Part shown: in pieces, positions 1 to 5,553 of the stretch
Layout of the letters: each line of letters begins with the position of its first letter
Numbering within the stretch: position 1 is the first letter of the stretch
Assembly: GCA_038231495.1 (NCBI GenBank)
Contig: JBBRLG010000495.1
Location: 1 to 5,558, forward strand
DNA length: 5,558 nucleotides
DNA from: JBBRLG01 sp038231495
Lineage (GTDB): Bacteria > Planctomycetota > Planctomycetia > Gemmatales > Gemmataceae
Direction of reading: 5' to 3'
Program-made: the position numbers and the translations under genes
Notes under the pieces: generated by a model
What the model was told of the DNA's origin: nothing
The model's input: the letters and a program-made list of their open reading frames with translations, nothing else
Databases searched by the model: none

Positions 1-1
1 G

Positions 2-18
2 GCAAGCGGGCCGCTTGC
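2..18. repeat. Perfect 8-bp inverted repeat (17-bp palindrome with one central base)
   Basis: The arms GCAAGCGG (2-9) and CCGCTTGC (11-18) are exact reverse complements around a single G. As RNA this could fold into a 7-bp stem with a 3-nt loop. No T-run follows, so it does not look like a standard intrinsic terminator. It could be a protein-binding site, the stem of a terminator-like structure belonging to an upstream gene, or part of a repeat cut by the window edge. Confidence 0.4.
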
Positions 19-81
19 GGCTACGGGGCAGGGCAAGGGCTGGTGGGTTCGCTGGCACCGCCGGTTGTGCGCGACGGGCAA

Positions 82-113
82 GGTTGGCGTGGGTCGAGAT
101 TGGCGAGGGTCGA
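82..113. repeat. Two-copy 16-bp tandem direct repeat
   Basis: Bases 82-97 and 98-113 are adjacent copies of a 16-bp unit matching at 14 of 16 positions, with the core TTGGCG(T/A)GGGTCGA. A partial third match, TTGGCGTGG, occurs at 217-225. The repeat lies about 270 bp before the first gene of the operon. Direct repeats there can be paired regulator sites, but the function is unknown and a small slippage duplication explains it equally well. Confidence 0.45.
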
Positions 114-381
114 CTGCGGCCTGTCGTGGATGCGTAAGTACTGATCGGTAAAGTGGTTCCGTTAGACGCGGAAAAAGGGTTTGCGAAAGGGAGGGGGGCA
201 CCCTCGCCATATGTTATTGGCGTGGCGTACATCGATAAGCAGCCATCGACAGAGCCGTACTCGGCACCATTTGAGCGGCGGTGCAATAAAGTACCTTGTC
301 GTCCGCCGTCCGGCAGGTGGAACCCTCGATTCGTGTTGTCGCCGACGGGAGGCGCCGTAGTCCGTTTCCTGGGGAGACCCC

Positions 382-882
382 ATGCCACCGGATAATCCAT
401 TGGTGCGAATTGCCCCCGACGTGCATCTCGGTCGGGACGTCAAACTGCACGCCTTTGTCAACCTCTACGGGTGTGAGGTCGGGGATGAGACCCGGATCGG
501 GACGTTCGTCGAAATCCAAAAGAACGTCCGCGTCGGCTCGCGCTGCAAGATCAGTTCGCACACGTTTATCTGTGAGGGCGTGACCATTGAGGATGAGGTG
601 TTCGTCGGCCACGGCGTGCTCTTTATCAACGACCGCTTGCCGCGGGCGACGGCGGCCGGCGGCCGGCCCCAGACGGAGGCAGACTGGGAAGTCGTGCCTT
701 CCAGGGTTTGCCGGGGTGCCTCCATCGGGTCCGGAGCGGTCATTCTGTGTGGCGTTACCATCGGTGAGTTCGCAATCATTGGAGCCGGGGCGGTGGTGAC
801 GCACGACGTCGAGCCGCGCGCGGTGGTTGCCGGCGTTCCCGCCCGGTTACTTCGTGTCCAACTTGCTGAAACCCAGGGGTGA
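382..882 (+). CDS. Left-handed beta-helix nucleotide-sugar N-acyltransferase (WbpD/WlbB/QdtC-like)
   Basis: A 166-residue protein built almost entirely of hexapeptide repeats ([LIV]-G-x4 type), the signature of trimeric left-handed beta-helix acyltransferases. N-terminal coils run from about residue 7 to 80 (for example VKLHAFVNLYGCEVGDETRIG) and resume at about 107-150 with GASIGSGAVI, GVTIGEFAIIGAGAVVT and the typical closing PRAVVAGVPAR. Between them, residues 80-105 (LFINDRLPRA and following) form a loop resembling the acceptor-binding region of the WlbB/WbpD and QdtC/FdtC groups. Those enzymes move an acetyl group from acetyl-CoA to the 3-amino group of a UDP- or dTDP-linked sugar in the cytoplasm. 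The ATG at 382 follows a purine-rich GGGGAGA at 371-377, and the helix begins straight after it. The aminotransferase gene starts 3 nt downstream, the classic pairing of an amine-forming and an amine-acylating enzyme. Exact sugar and acyl donor cannot be read from the sequence. Confidence 0.9.
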   Translation: MPPDNPLVRIAPDVHLGRDVKLHAFVNLYGCEVGDETRIGTFVEIQKNVRVGSRCKISSHTFICEGVTIEDEVFVGHGVLFINDRLPRATAAGGRPQTEADWEVVPSRVCRGASIGSGAVILCGVTIGEFAIIGAGAVVTHDVEPRAVVAGVPARLLRVQLAETQG

Positions 883-885
883 TAG

Positions 886-2049
886 ATGACAGGTTCTATC
901 CTTTCGCCGCCCGAACCTCCCGGCCGGGAAGTTACCGTGCCTTTTCTGGACCTCAAGGTCCAGAACCGTTCCCTCCGGTCGGAATTACGGGCCGCGCTTG
1001 ACGAAGTCATTGAGCGCGCCGATTTCATCCTGGGGCCGGCGGTGGCTCGCTTTGAGGAGCACTTCGCCGAGTACGTCGGCGTGAAACATTGCGTCGGATT
1101 GAATAACGGCACCTCCGCACTGCACCTCGCCCTGATCGCCTGCGGCGTCGGGCCCGGCGACGAGGTCATTACCACTCCCCACTCCTGGATAAGCACCAGC
1201 TGGGCCGTATCTTATGTGGGAGCCAAGCCGGTCTTCGTCGATATCGATCCGCTGACCTACACCTTGGACCCTGCACTCGTCGAGCGTGCCATCACGCCGC
1301 GCACCAAGGCTCTTCTTCCGGTCCATCTGTACGGGCAAGCCGCGGACCTGGGATCGCTGAACCGGTTGGCGTCGGCGCATGGGTTGGCGCTCATCGAGGA
1401 CGCCGCCCAGGCACACGGAGCCGTTTATGAGGGTCGGCGGGTAGGCGCCTGGGGCCGGGCCGGCTGCTTCAGCTTTTACCCGGGCAAGAACCTGGGTGCC
1501 TTTGGCGAGGGCGGTGCCGTGGTCACCAACGACGCTGAGGTTGCGGACCGCGTCCGGCGCTTGCGGGATCACGCCCAGCAAGGGCGGCACCGTCATACGG
1601 AAATTGGTCATAACATGCGCATGGAGGGGTTGCAGGGTGCCGTGCTCGACGTCAAGCTGCGGCACCTCGACGCCTGGAACGCGTCCCGGGGCCGACACGC
1701 GCAACGCTACCGGGAGTTGTTAGGCGACCGAGCCGATTTGGTGCTCCCGGCGGCTCCCCGACCGGAAGGCCACGTCTGGCACTTGTTCGTCGTAATCCTG
1801 CGCCGCCACGAGCGCGAGGCGGTCCGCCGTGCCCTCGCGGACCGGGGCATCGCGACGGGCGTGCATTACCCCACCCCGATCCCCTTCCAACCCGCGTATC
1901 GCTCTCTTGGGTATTCGCCAGGCGATTTTCCAATTGCCGAGGAGGTCATGCGGCACTGTCTCTCTTTGCCGATGTTCCCTGAATTGAGTGCGGATCAGCT
2001 CCACGCCGTCGCGACCAGATTGGCCGACGTACTTGATGCGCGCTCGTAG
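886..2049 (+). CDS. DegT/DnrJ/EryC1/StrS family PLP-dependent sugar aminotransferase (3-keto-sugar type, FdtB/QdtB/WbpE-like)
   Basis: A 387-residue fold-type I aminotransferase, close to the usual family length of about 370-390. It is predicted to convert a keto nucleotide sugar to the amino sugar, with PLP and probably glutamate as donor. Visible motifs: the VPFLDLKVQ opening at 18-26, NGTSALHLAL at 74-83 (cofactor phosphate region), LPVHLYGQAADL at 144-155, EDAAQAHG at 171-178 with the pyridine-binding Asp172, and FYPGKNLGAFGEGG with the probable Schiff-base Lys201, followed by the N-M-R-M (243-246) substrate-side segment. VPFLDL and HLYGQ resemble enzymes that aminate C-3 of dTDP- or UDP-sugars; that specificity is inferred. 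The ATG at 886 has AGGGG at 875-879, six bases upstream and overlapping the end of the acyltransferase gene. The 17 residues before VPFLDL exceed what most relatives have, but no better start is seen. Tight coupling to the acyltransferase supports sequential action on one sugar. Confidence 0.94.
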   Translation: MTGSILSPPEPPGREVTVPFLDLKVQNRSLRSELRAALDEVIERADFILGPAVARFEEHFAEYVGVKHCVGLNNGTSALHLALIACGVGPGDEVITTPHSWISTSWAVSYVGAKPVFVDIDPLTYTLDPALVERAITPRTKALLPVHLYGQAADLGSLNRLASAHGLALIEDAAQAHGAVYEGRRVGAWGRAGCFSFYPGKNLGAFGEGGAVVTNDAEVADRVRRLRDHAQQGRHRHTEIGHNMRMEGLQGAVLDVKLRHLDAWNASRGRHAQRYRELLGDRADLVLPAAPRPEGHVWHLFVVILRRHEREAVRRALADRGIATGVHYPTPIPFQPAYRSLGYSPGDFPIAEEVMRHCLSLPMFPELSADQLHAVATRLADVLDARS

Positions 2050-2123
2050 CCGGATGGAAGTGCGGCGGTAAGATCGGTAATGACCCCGGCCTGGCCTGGC
2101 ACTGTTGGATGGGAATTTTCGAC

Positions 2124-3119
2124 ATGAAGTTGCAGGGAACCACAGTACTCGTCACGGGGGGAGCGGGGTTTATCGGCTCGCACCTCGTGGACACGCTGGC
2201 CCCTTGTCGGGTCCGCATTTTGGACGACTTTTCAACGGGTCGCGGTGAAAACCTGGCCGCTCGGCCTGGCCTGGAAATTACCCGGGGCGATGTCCGCGAC
2301 CGGTCCTTGGTGGCCGAGGTGCTGCGCGGCGTGGAGGTAGTCTTCCACTTAGCCTGCCGAGGCGTGCGCCACTCGATTGGGCACCCGATCGAGAGCCACG
2401 AAGTCAACGCCACTGGCACCCTGACTCTCCTGGAAGAGGCGCGACGCGCGGGGGTGCGGCGGTTCGTTCACGTATCGTCGTCAGAAGTGTATGGCACCGC
2501 CCGCACGGTGCCCATGGACGAAGACCACCCCTGCTACCCGGAGACGGCCTATGGGGCGGCAAAGCTTGCCGGCGAGGCTTACGCCCGCGCGTACCACCGC
2601 ACTTACGGCCTGCCGACCATCGTGGTGCGTCCCTTCAACAACTTCGGGCCGCGTAGCCACCACGAAGGGGACAGCGGGGAAGTTATTCCGCGCTTCGCGG
2701 TCTGGGCACTCAATGGTGCCCAACCAGTGATCTTCGGCGACGGGAGCCAGACGCGCGACTTCCTGTATGTAGAAGACACGGCTTATTGGCTCGGACGTGT
2801 GGCCGAGTGTGATGCGCTGATTGGGGAGACGGTGAACTTGGGATCGGGCCAGGAAACTTCCGTTCGTGAACTGGCTTCCCTGGTCTGCAGCCTTGCCGGA
2901 CGGCCGGACCTAGAACCGCAGTTCCTCCCTCCGCGGCCAGGGGACGTCTTACGCCACTTGGCAGGTGTGCGCAAGGCCGAGGGCGCTCTTGGGTTCAAGA
3001 GCCGCACGAACCTTCGGGATGGGATTTCAAAATTGCTGGACTCCTTACGAGCCCGTAGCGAGTCGGCACTGTTGGGGCAGGTGCCCAACGTGAACTGGTC
3101 GGCTCGCCCCCAACCCTAA
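2124..3119 (+). CDS. Extended-SDR NAD(P)-dependent nucleotide-sugar dehydratase/epimerase
   Basis: A 331-residue Rossmann-fold enzyme of the extended short-chain dehydrogenase/reductase family. Residues 12-18 (GGAGFIG) are the dinucleotide-binding glycine motif, the acidic pair at 34-35 (LDDFSTGR) favours NAD over NADP, and Tyr143/Lys147 (YGAAK) form the catalytic YxxxK. The C-terminal substrate lobe carries RPFNNFGPR (169-177) and FGDGSQTRDF (204-213), typical of nucleotide-sugar enzymes. The active-site strand reads SSSEVYG (118-124). An acidic residue before VYG is typical of 4,6-dehydratases (TDEVYG) and UDP-glucuronate decarboxylases (TSEVYG), whereas 4-epimerases usually have a small residue, so simple GalE-type epimerisation is less likely. 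The start at 2124 puts the glycine motif at about the usual distance and has GGGA nine bases upstream; an in-frame ATG at 2109 would add five residues but lacks a good SD. The 74-nt gap upstream is the largest in the operon. The exact reaction is unresolved. Confidence 0.9.
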   Translation: MKLQGTTVLVTGGAGFIGSHLVDTLAPCRVRILDDFSTGRGENLAARPGLEITRGDVRDRSLVAEVLRGVEVVFHLACRGVRHSIGHPIESHEVNATGTLTLLEEARRAGVRRFVHVSSSEVYGTARTVPMDEDHPCYPETAYGAAKLAGEAYARAYHRTYGLPTIVVRPFNNFGPRSHHEGDSGEVIPRFAVWALNGAQPVIFGDGSQTRDFLYVEDTAYWLGRVAECDALIGETVNLGSGQETSVRELASLVCSLAGRPDLEPQFLPPRPGDVLRHLAGVRKAEGALGFKSRTNLRDGISKLLDSLRARSESALLGQVPNVNWSARPQP

Positions 3120-3139
3120 GGAATCCACCCTGGTCCCGT

Positions 3140-3153
3140 AGGAAGAAAAGGAA
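3140..3153 (+). promoter_or_regulatory. Double Shine-Dalgarno region before the second aminotransferase
   Basis: Two purine motifs lie before the ATG at 3156: AGGAAG at 3140-3145, ten bases upstream, and AAGGA within 3147-3153, only three bases away. The first is at a workable distance; the second is probably too close. Together they support 3156 as the start codon. Confidence 0.5.
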
Positions 3154-3155
3154 CC

Positions 3156-4313
3156 ATGATCCCGATCACCAAACCCTATCTGGGTCCGGAAGAAGTAGAG
3201 GCAGCCCGCGCAGTGCTTGAGTCGGGCTGGCTCACGCAGGGACCGCGCGTGGCCGAATTCGAGGCCGCCGTGGCGGCTTACTGCGGTGTCGCCCACGCCG
3301 TCGCTGTCTCGAATTGCACAACAGCGTTGCACCTGGCTTTGCTCGCCCTCGATGTCGGTCCGGGCGACGAGGTCATTTGCCCGTCGATGTCTTTCATTGC
3401 AACGGCCAACTCCATCCGCCATGCGGGTGCCATACCGGTGTTCGCCGAGGTCGACCCGGAAACGTTCAACCTCAACCCGGATGCGGCCGAGGCCGCAATC
3501 ACGTCGCGGACCAAGGCCATCATGCCTGTACACCAGATCGGCCTACCGGTGGACATCGACCGCTTCACCGGGATCGGTAAGCGGCACGGGCTCAAGATCG
3601 TCGAAGATGCAGCCTGCGCCATCGGCAGCCGCTACAAGGGCCGGCCCGTCGGCGCGCACAGCGACATGGTGTGTTTCAGCTTCCATCCGCGCAAAGTGAT
3701 TAGCACCGGCGAGGGCGGGATGGTGACGACCAACAACGCGGCGTACGCAGATCGGCTGCGGTTGTTGCGCCAGCATGGGATGAGCGTCCGTGACACCGAG
3801 CGGCACGCCGCGCGGACGGTGATTATCGAAGAGTACGTCCTCCTCGGCTACAACTACCGCCTGACGGACCTCCAAGCGGCGGTCGGCATCGCGCAGATGA
3901 AACGGCTGGAGGAGATCGTCGCCCTGCGGCGCGAACGGGCCGCGTTTTACGACCGGGCGTTGGCGGGCCACCCGTGGCTGCGCACGCCGCACGTTCCCAA
4001 CTACGCCGGTCCCAACTATCAGAGTTACGCAGTGCGCCTTACCGACGACGCGCCTATCAGCCGCAACGATTTGCTCCAGCAACTGCTCAACCGGGACATC
4101 GCGGGCCGCAGAGGAATCATGCTGACCCACCTCGAAGCGCCGTACACGGCAGGCGGTCGCGTCCACCTGCCGCTTTCAGAGCGTGCGAGCGACCGCTCCC
4201 TTTTGCTGCCGTTGTACCCGCAGATCACCAGGGAGCAACAGGAGCAAGTTGTTGCCGCCCTCTTCGACGCGGACGCAAAGGCGGGTCCCGCATTGACGAG
4301 GAATGCCGGCTGA
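3156..4313 (+). CDS. DegT/DnrJ/EryC1/StrS family PLP-dependent sugar aminotransferase (second, perosamine/ArnB-like)
   Basis: A 385-residue fold-type I aminotransferase. Motifs in order: MIPITKPYLG at the N-terminus, typical of enzymes aminating 4-keto sugars (PseC, ArnB, perosamine synthase); SGWLTQGPRVAEFE at 23-36; SNCTTALHLAL at 52-62 (PLP phosphate contacts); MPVHQIGLPVDID at 123-135; EDAACAIGS at 150-158 with the pyridine-nitrogen Asp151; FSFHPRKVISTGEGG at 174-188 with the Schiff-base Lys180; and GYNYRLTDLQAAVG at 231-244. All key residues look intact. It differs from the first aminotransferase in most motif surroundings (P-R-K instead of P-G-K; GYNYR instead of GHNMR), so it is not a recent duplicate and probably acts on another position or sugar. 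It follows the SDR gene by 36 nt, so a dehydratase-aminotransferase pair working on a 4-keto intermediate is plausible. Amination at C-4 is inferred from family resemblance only. Confidence 0.94.
   Translation: MIPITKPYLGPEEVEAARAVLESGWLTQGPRVAEFEAAVAAYCGVAHAVAVSNCTTALHLALLALDVGPGDEVICPSMSFIATANSIRHAGAIPVFAEVDPETFNLNPDAAEAAITSRTKAIMPVHQIGLPVDIDRFTGIGKRHGLKIVEDAACAIGSRYKGRPVGAHSDMVCFSFHPRKVISTGEGGMVTTNNAAYADRLRLLRQHGMSVRDTERHAARTVIIEEYVLLGYNYRLTDLQAAVGIAQMKRLEEIVALRRERAAFYDRALAGHPWLRTPHVPNYAGPNYQSYAVRLTDDAPISRNDLLQQLLNRDIAGRRGIMLTHLEAPYTAGGRVHLPLSERASDRSLLLPLYPQITREQQEQVVAALFDADAKAGPALTRNAG
4298..4303 (+). promoter_or_regulatory. Shine-Dalgarno site for the membrane protein gene
   Basis: GAGGAA lies nine bases before the ATG at 4313, inside the 3' end of the aminotransferase gene. 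It supports 4313 as the true start of the membrane protein rather than any codon further upstream in the same open frame, which runs back over the aminotransferase to 3974. Confidence 0.5.
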
Positions 4314-5347
4314 TGGCCTCCTCTCCCCCCGCGCTCGAGACCGTCCGGGAAGACGCCGCGGTGTCGGAGATTGCGGGCGCATTCACCGGGGTTCGTCCCC
4401 CCGCGTGGCGCGGCTGGGCCATCTCGACGGTCAAAGTGGCGGTGGCGGCTGGGTTGTTGGCTTGGCTCGTGCTGAGCGGCCGGCTGGACTTTACGCGCTT
4501 GCTCCACGCCGCCCCTACCTGGTCGATGGCCGGGGTCGCAGCCCTCACGCTGACCTCCATGGCGCTGCCTGCCTGGCGCTGGCACATGCTTTTGAAAGCC
4601 CAAGGTCTGAACGAGCCGTTCTGGCGCGTCCTGCGGCTCACATGGGTCGGCTACTTCACCGCCTTGGTCCTACCCGGCGCGGCGGGCGGCGACCTGGCGA
4701 AGGGCTACTTCATGCTCCGCCTACAGCCCGAAGCCCGCGTCCGCGCCCTCTCGACGGTGCTTGTGGATCGGTTGCTTGGCGTTTACAGTCTGCTGTTGCT
4801 GGCCACTTTGGCCATTGGTTGGATGTTCTGGCAGGGAACCCTGCCGCCTTTGGTCGGGACAATCGCGGGCACGACGCTTTCGCTCTTTTTGGGGACGACA
4901 GCGGCTGCCGCGGCACTGTGGTTACGGCCGTCTCGGCGGCTGCTCCTGGCCGTGTTTCCACGCACGTGGAAGCAGGCCTTCGCGGAAACCATGGACTTGT
5001 ACCAGGCCCGGCTCCGCTGTTTGTTCGCCTGCTTGCTGCTGTCCGTGCTGAGCAATACTCTGGCGGTGCTCTCGTTGGCCGGGGCCGCCGAATGCGTTGG
5101 CAGCCAAGCACCGTTTGAAGCCGTTTTCCTTGCCGGGCCGCTGGTGGTGTTATCCAACTGTCTGCCGCTCAGCCCCGGCGGCATCGGGGTGGCCGAAGCC
5201 GCGTCCGAGGGGTTGTTCGGCGCGTTCGGCGTTTCTGGCGGTGCCGAGATGATGCTGCTCGTCCGCATTACCATCGCCTTACTATCGGTTCCCGGCTGTT
5301 TCTGGATGACCACGGAGCGCCCCGCAGGGCGACGAGTTCGCGCTTAG
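4313..5347 (+). CDS. UPF0104 / lysylphosphatidylglycerol synthase transmembrane-domain family protein (flippase-like)
   Basis: A 344-residue polytopic inner-membrane protein. After a soluble N-terminal tail of about 35 residues there are roughly eight hydrophobic segments (near 36-55, 69-87, 108-122, 152-172, 179-203, 233-257, 268-284 and 313-331) and a short basic C-terminal tail. Family hallmarks are all present: LPGAAGGDLAKG (120-131), VDRLLG (151-156) and LSPGGIGVAEA (286-296). The family covers the flippase domain of MprF and archaeal AglD relatives; many members sit in polysaccharide or glycolipid clusters with unproven roles in moving or modifying lipid-linked molecules. The start overlaps the preceding stop as TGATG, indicating translational coupling. 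The same frame is open another 339 nt upstream, but that stretch gives a low-complexity Arg/Ala/Pro-rich peptide antisense to nothing and in the wrong frame of the aminotransferase, so it is not part of the protein. Membrane nature is clear; substrate unknown. It is not a full MprF, as the soluble synthase domain is absent. Confidence 0.88.
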   Translation: MASSPPALETVREDAAVSEIAGAFTGVRPPAWRGWAISTVKVAVAAGLLAWLVLSGRLDFTRLLHAAPTWSMAGVAALTLTSMALPAWRWHMLLKAQGLNEPFWRVLRLTWVGYFTALVLPGAAGGDLAKGYFMLRLQPEARVRALSTVLVDRLLGVYSLLLLATLAIGWMFWQGTLPPLVGTIAGTTLSLFLGTTAAAAALWLRPSRRLLLAVFPRTWKQAFAETMDLYQARLRCLFACLLLSVLSNTLAVLSLAGAAECVGSQAPFEAVFLAGPLVVLSNCLPLSPGGIGVAEAASEGLFGAFGVSGGAEMMLLVRITIALLSVPGCFWMTTERPAGRRVRA

Positions 5348-5446
5348 GGACGGGCTCCAACCTTTTCGGTGCTACGCAGAATGTCCCCAATGTCCAGTTC
5401 GATCTTATCTCTTTACTCTTGGTGAGTAGTCGGTTTCTACCTGCAC

Positions 5447-5456
5447 TTTCCGGAAA
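5447..5456. repeat. Short perfect palindrome TTTCCGGAAA
   Basis: A 10-bp perfect dyad within the only AT-rich patch between the membrane protein gene and the next start codon. Its position about 100 bp before that start would suit an operator, but 10-bp palindromes arise by chance and there is no second copy nearby. Confidence 0.25.
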
Positions 5457-5539
5457 AATATTGCAGAAGGGTGGCGTGAAGTTCGGGTAGCGAAGAGCCG
5501 GAGCCCCCTGCCAAGATGTTGTTGCGAAACGACATCCGC

Positions 5540-5545
5540 AAGGAG
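5540..5545 (+). promoter_or_regulatory. Strong Shine-Dalgarno for a gene leaving the window
   Basis: AAGGAG sits eight bases before the ATG at 5554, the best-matching ribosome binding site in the window. It marks a probable new + strand gene whose body lies beyond the right edge. Confidence 0.5.
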
Positions 5546-5553
5546 ATCCGGCG

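Larger units (their letters stand above)
1..381. other. Upstream non-coding region / operon leader
   Basis: No convincing gene is visible. All three forward frames stay open from the left edge to about 137-151, which is unremarkable at this GC content, so the tail of an upstream gene (for instance the frame ending in TGA at 142-144) cannot be excluded but has no recognisable protein motif. The region holds a perfect inverted repeat (2-18), a tandem 16-bp repeat (82-113) and a less GC-rich stretch at about 205-295. A TGC-AATAAA string at 282-290 resembles an extended -10 element, but no matching -35 box sits at the usual distance, so I do not call a promoter. A promoter for the operon is nevertheless expected somewhere here, because the first enzyme gene starts at 382. 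Confidence 0.5.
5348..5553. other. Intergenic region after the operon and leader of the next gene
   Basis: About 206 bases with no convincing gene, and visibly more AT-rich around 5400-5462 than the coding DNA. It contains a weak hairpin (TACTC at 5414-5418, loop 5419-5423, GAGTA at 5424-5428) without a proper T-run, so termination is not clearly shown. A perfect 10-bp palindrome TTTCCGGAAA (5447-5456) is followed directly by AAAAATATT-like AT-rich sequence up to 5462, where a promoter for the next gene could lie. No convincing -35/-10 pair could be assigned. Confidence 0.5.

Noticed and set aside
153..395. 80-codon GTG-initiated frame before the acyltransferase
   Set aside because: No SD-supported start, no motif, and its end overlaps the start of the acyltransferase.
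465..1196. Long open frame on the minus strand (243 codons) across the acyltransferase and aminotransferase genes
   Set aside because: It is antisense to two well-supported genes, is rich in Ser/Arg/Pro/Thr without motifs, and is expected from GC-rich codon bias.
985..1704. Minus-strand open frame (239 codons) within the first aminotransferase
   Set aside because: Wholly antisense to a gene with complete PLP-enzyme motifs, and it has no recognisable domain.
2087..2099. 13-bp sequence CGGCCTGGCCTGG repeated at 2262-2274
   Set aside because: Low-complexity CCTGG repetition in GC-rich DNA, one copy being coding; most likely coincidence.
3543..4166. Minus-strand open frame (207 codons) within the second aminotransferase
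   Set aside because: Mirror of a real coding frame in GC-rich DNA, with no family features.
3974..4312. Upstream extension of the membrane protein frame into the aminotransferase gene
   Set aside because: It would add 113 Arg/Ala/Pro-rich residues out of frame with a well-conserved gene; the ATG at 4313 has an SD and the usual family N-terminus.
886..4313. Recent tandem duplication of the two aminotransferase genes
   Set aside because: The proteins share only family motifs; the surroundings of the Schiff-base lysine, the N-termini and the C-terminal halves differ widely, so they are old paralogues.
4303..5118. Plus-strand open frame (271 codons) overlapping the membrane protein gene
   Set aside because: Its product is Arg/Gly/His/Ala-rich low-complexity sequence, while the overlapping frame encodes clear membrane segments and all UPF0104 motifs.
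5318..5331. Hairpin CGCCC-CGCA-GGGCG at the end of the membrane protein gene
   Set aside because: It lies inside the coding sequence, is followed by GC-rich sequence, and lacks a T-run.
5414..5428. Possible intrinsic terminator hairpin after the operon
   Set aside because: Only a 5-bp stem with two G-C pairs and no T-run after it; too weak to call.
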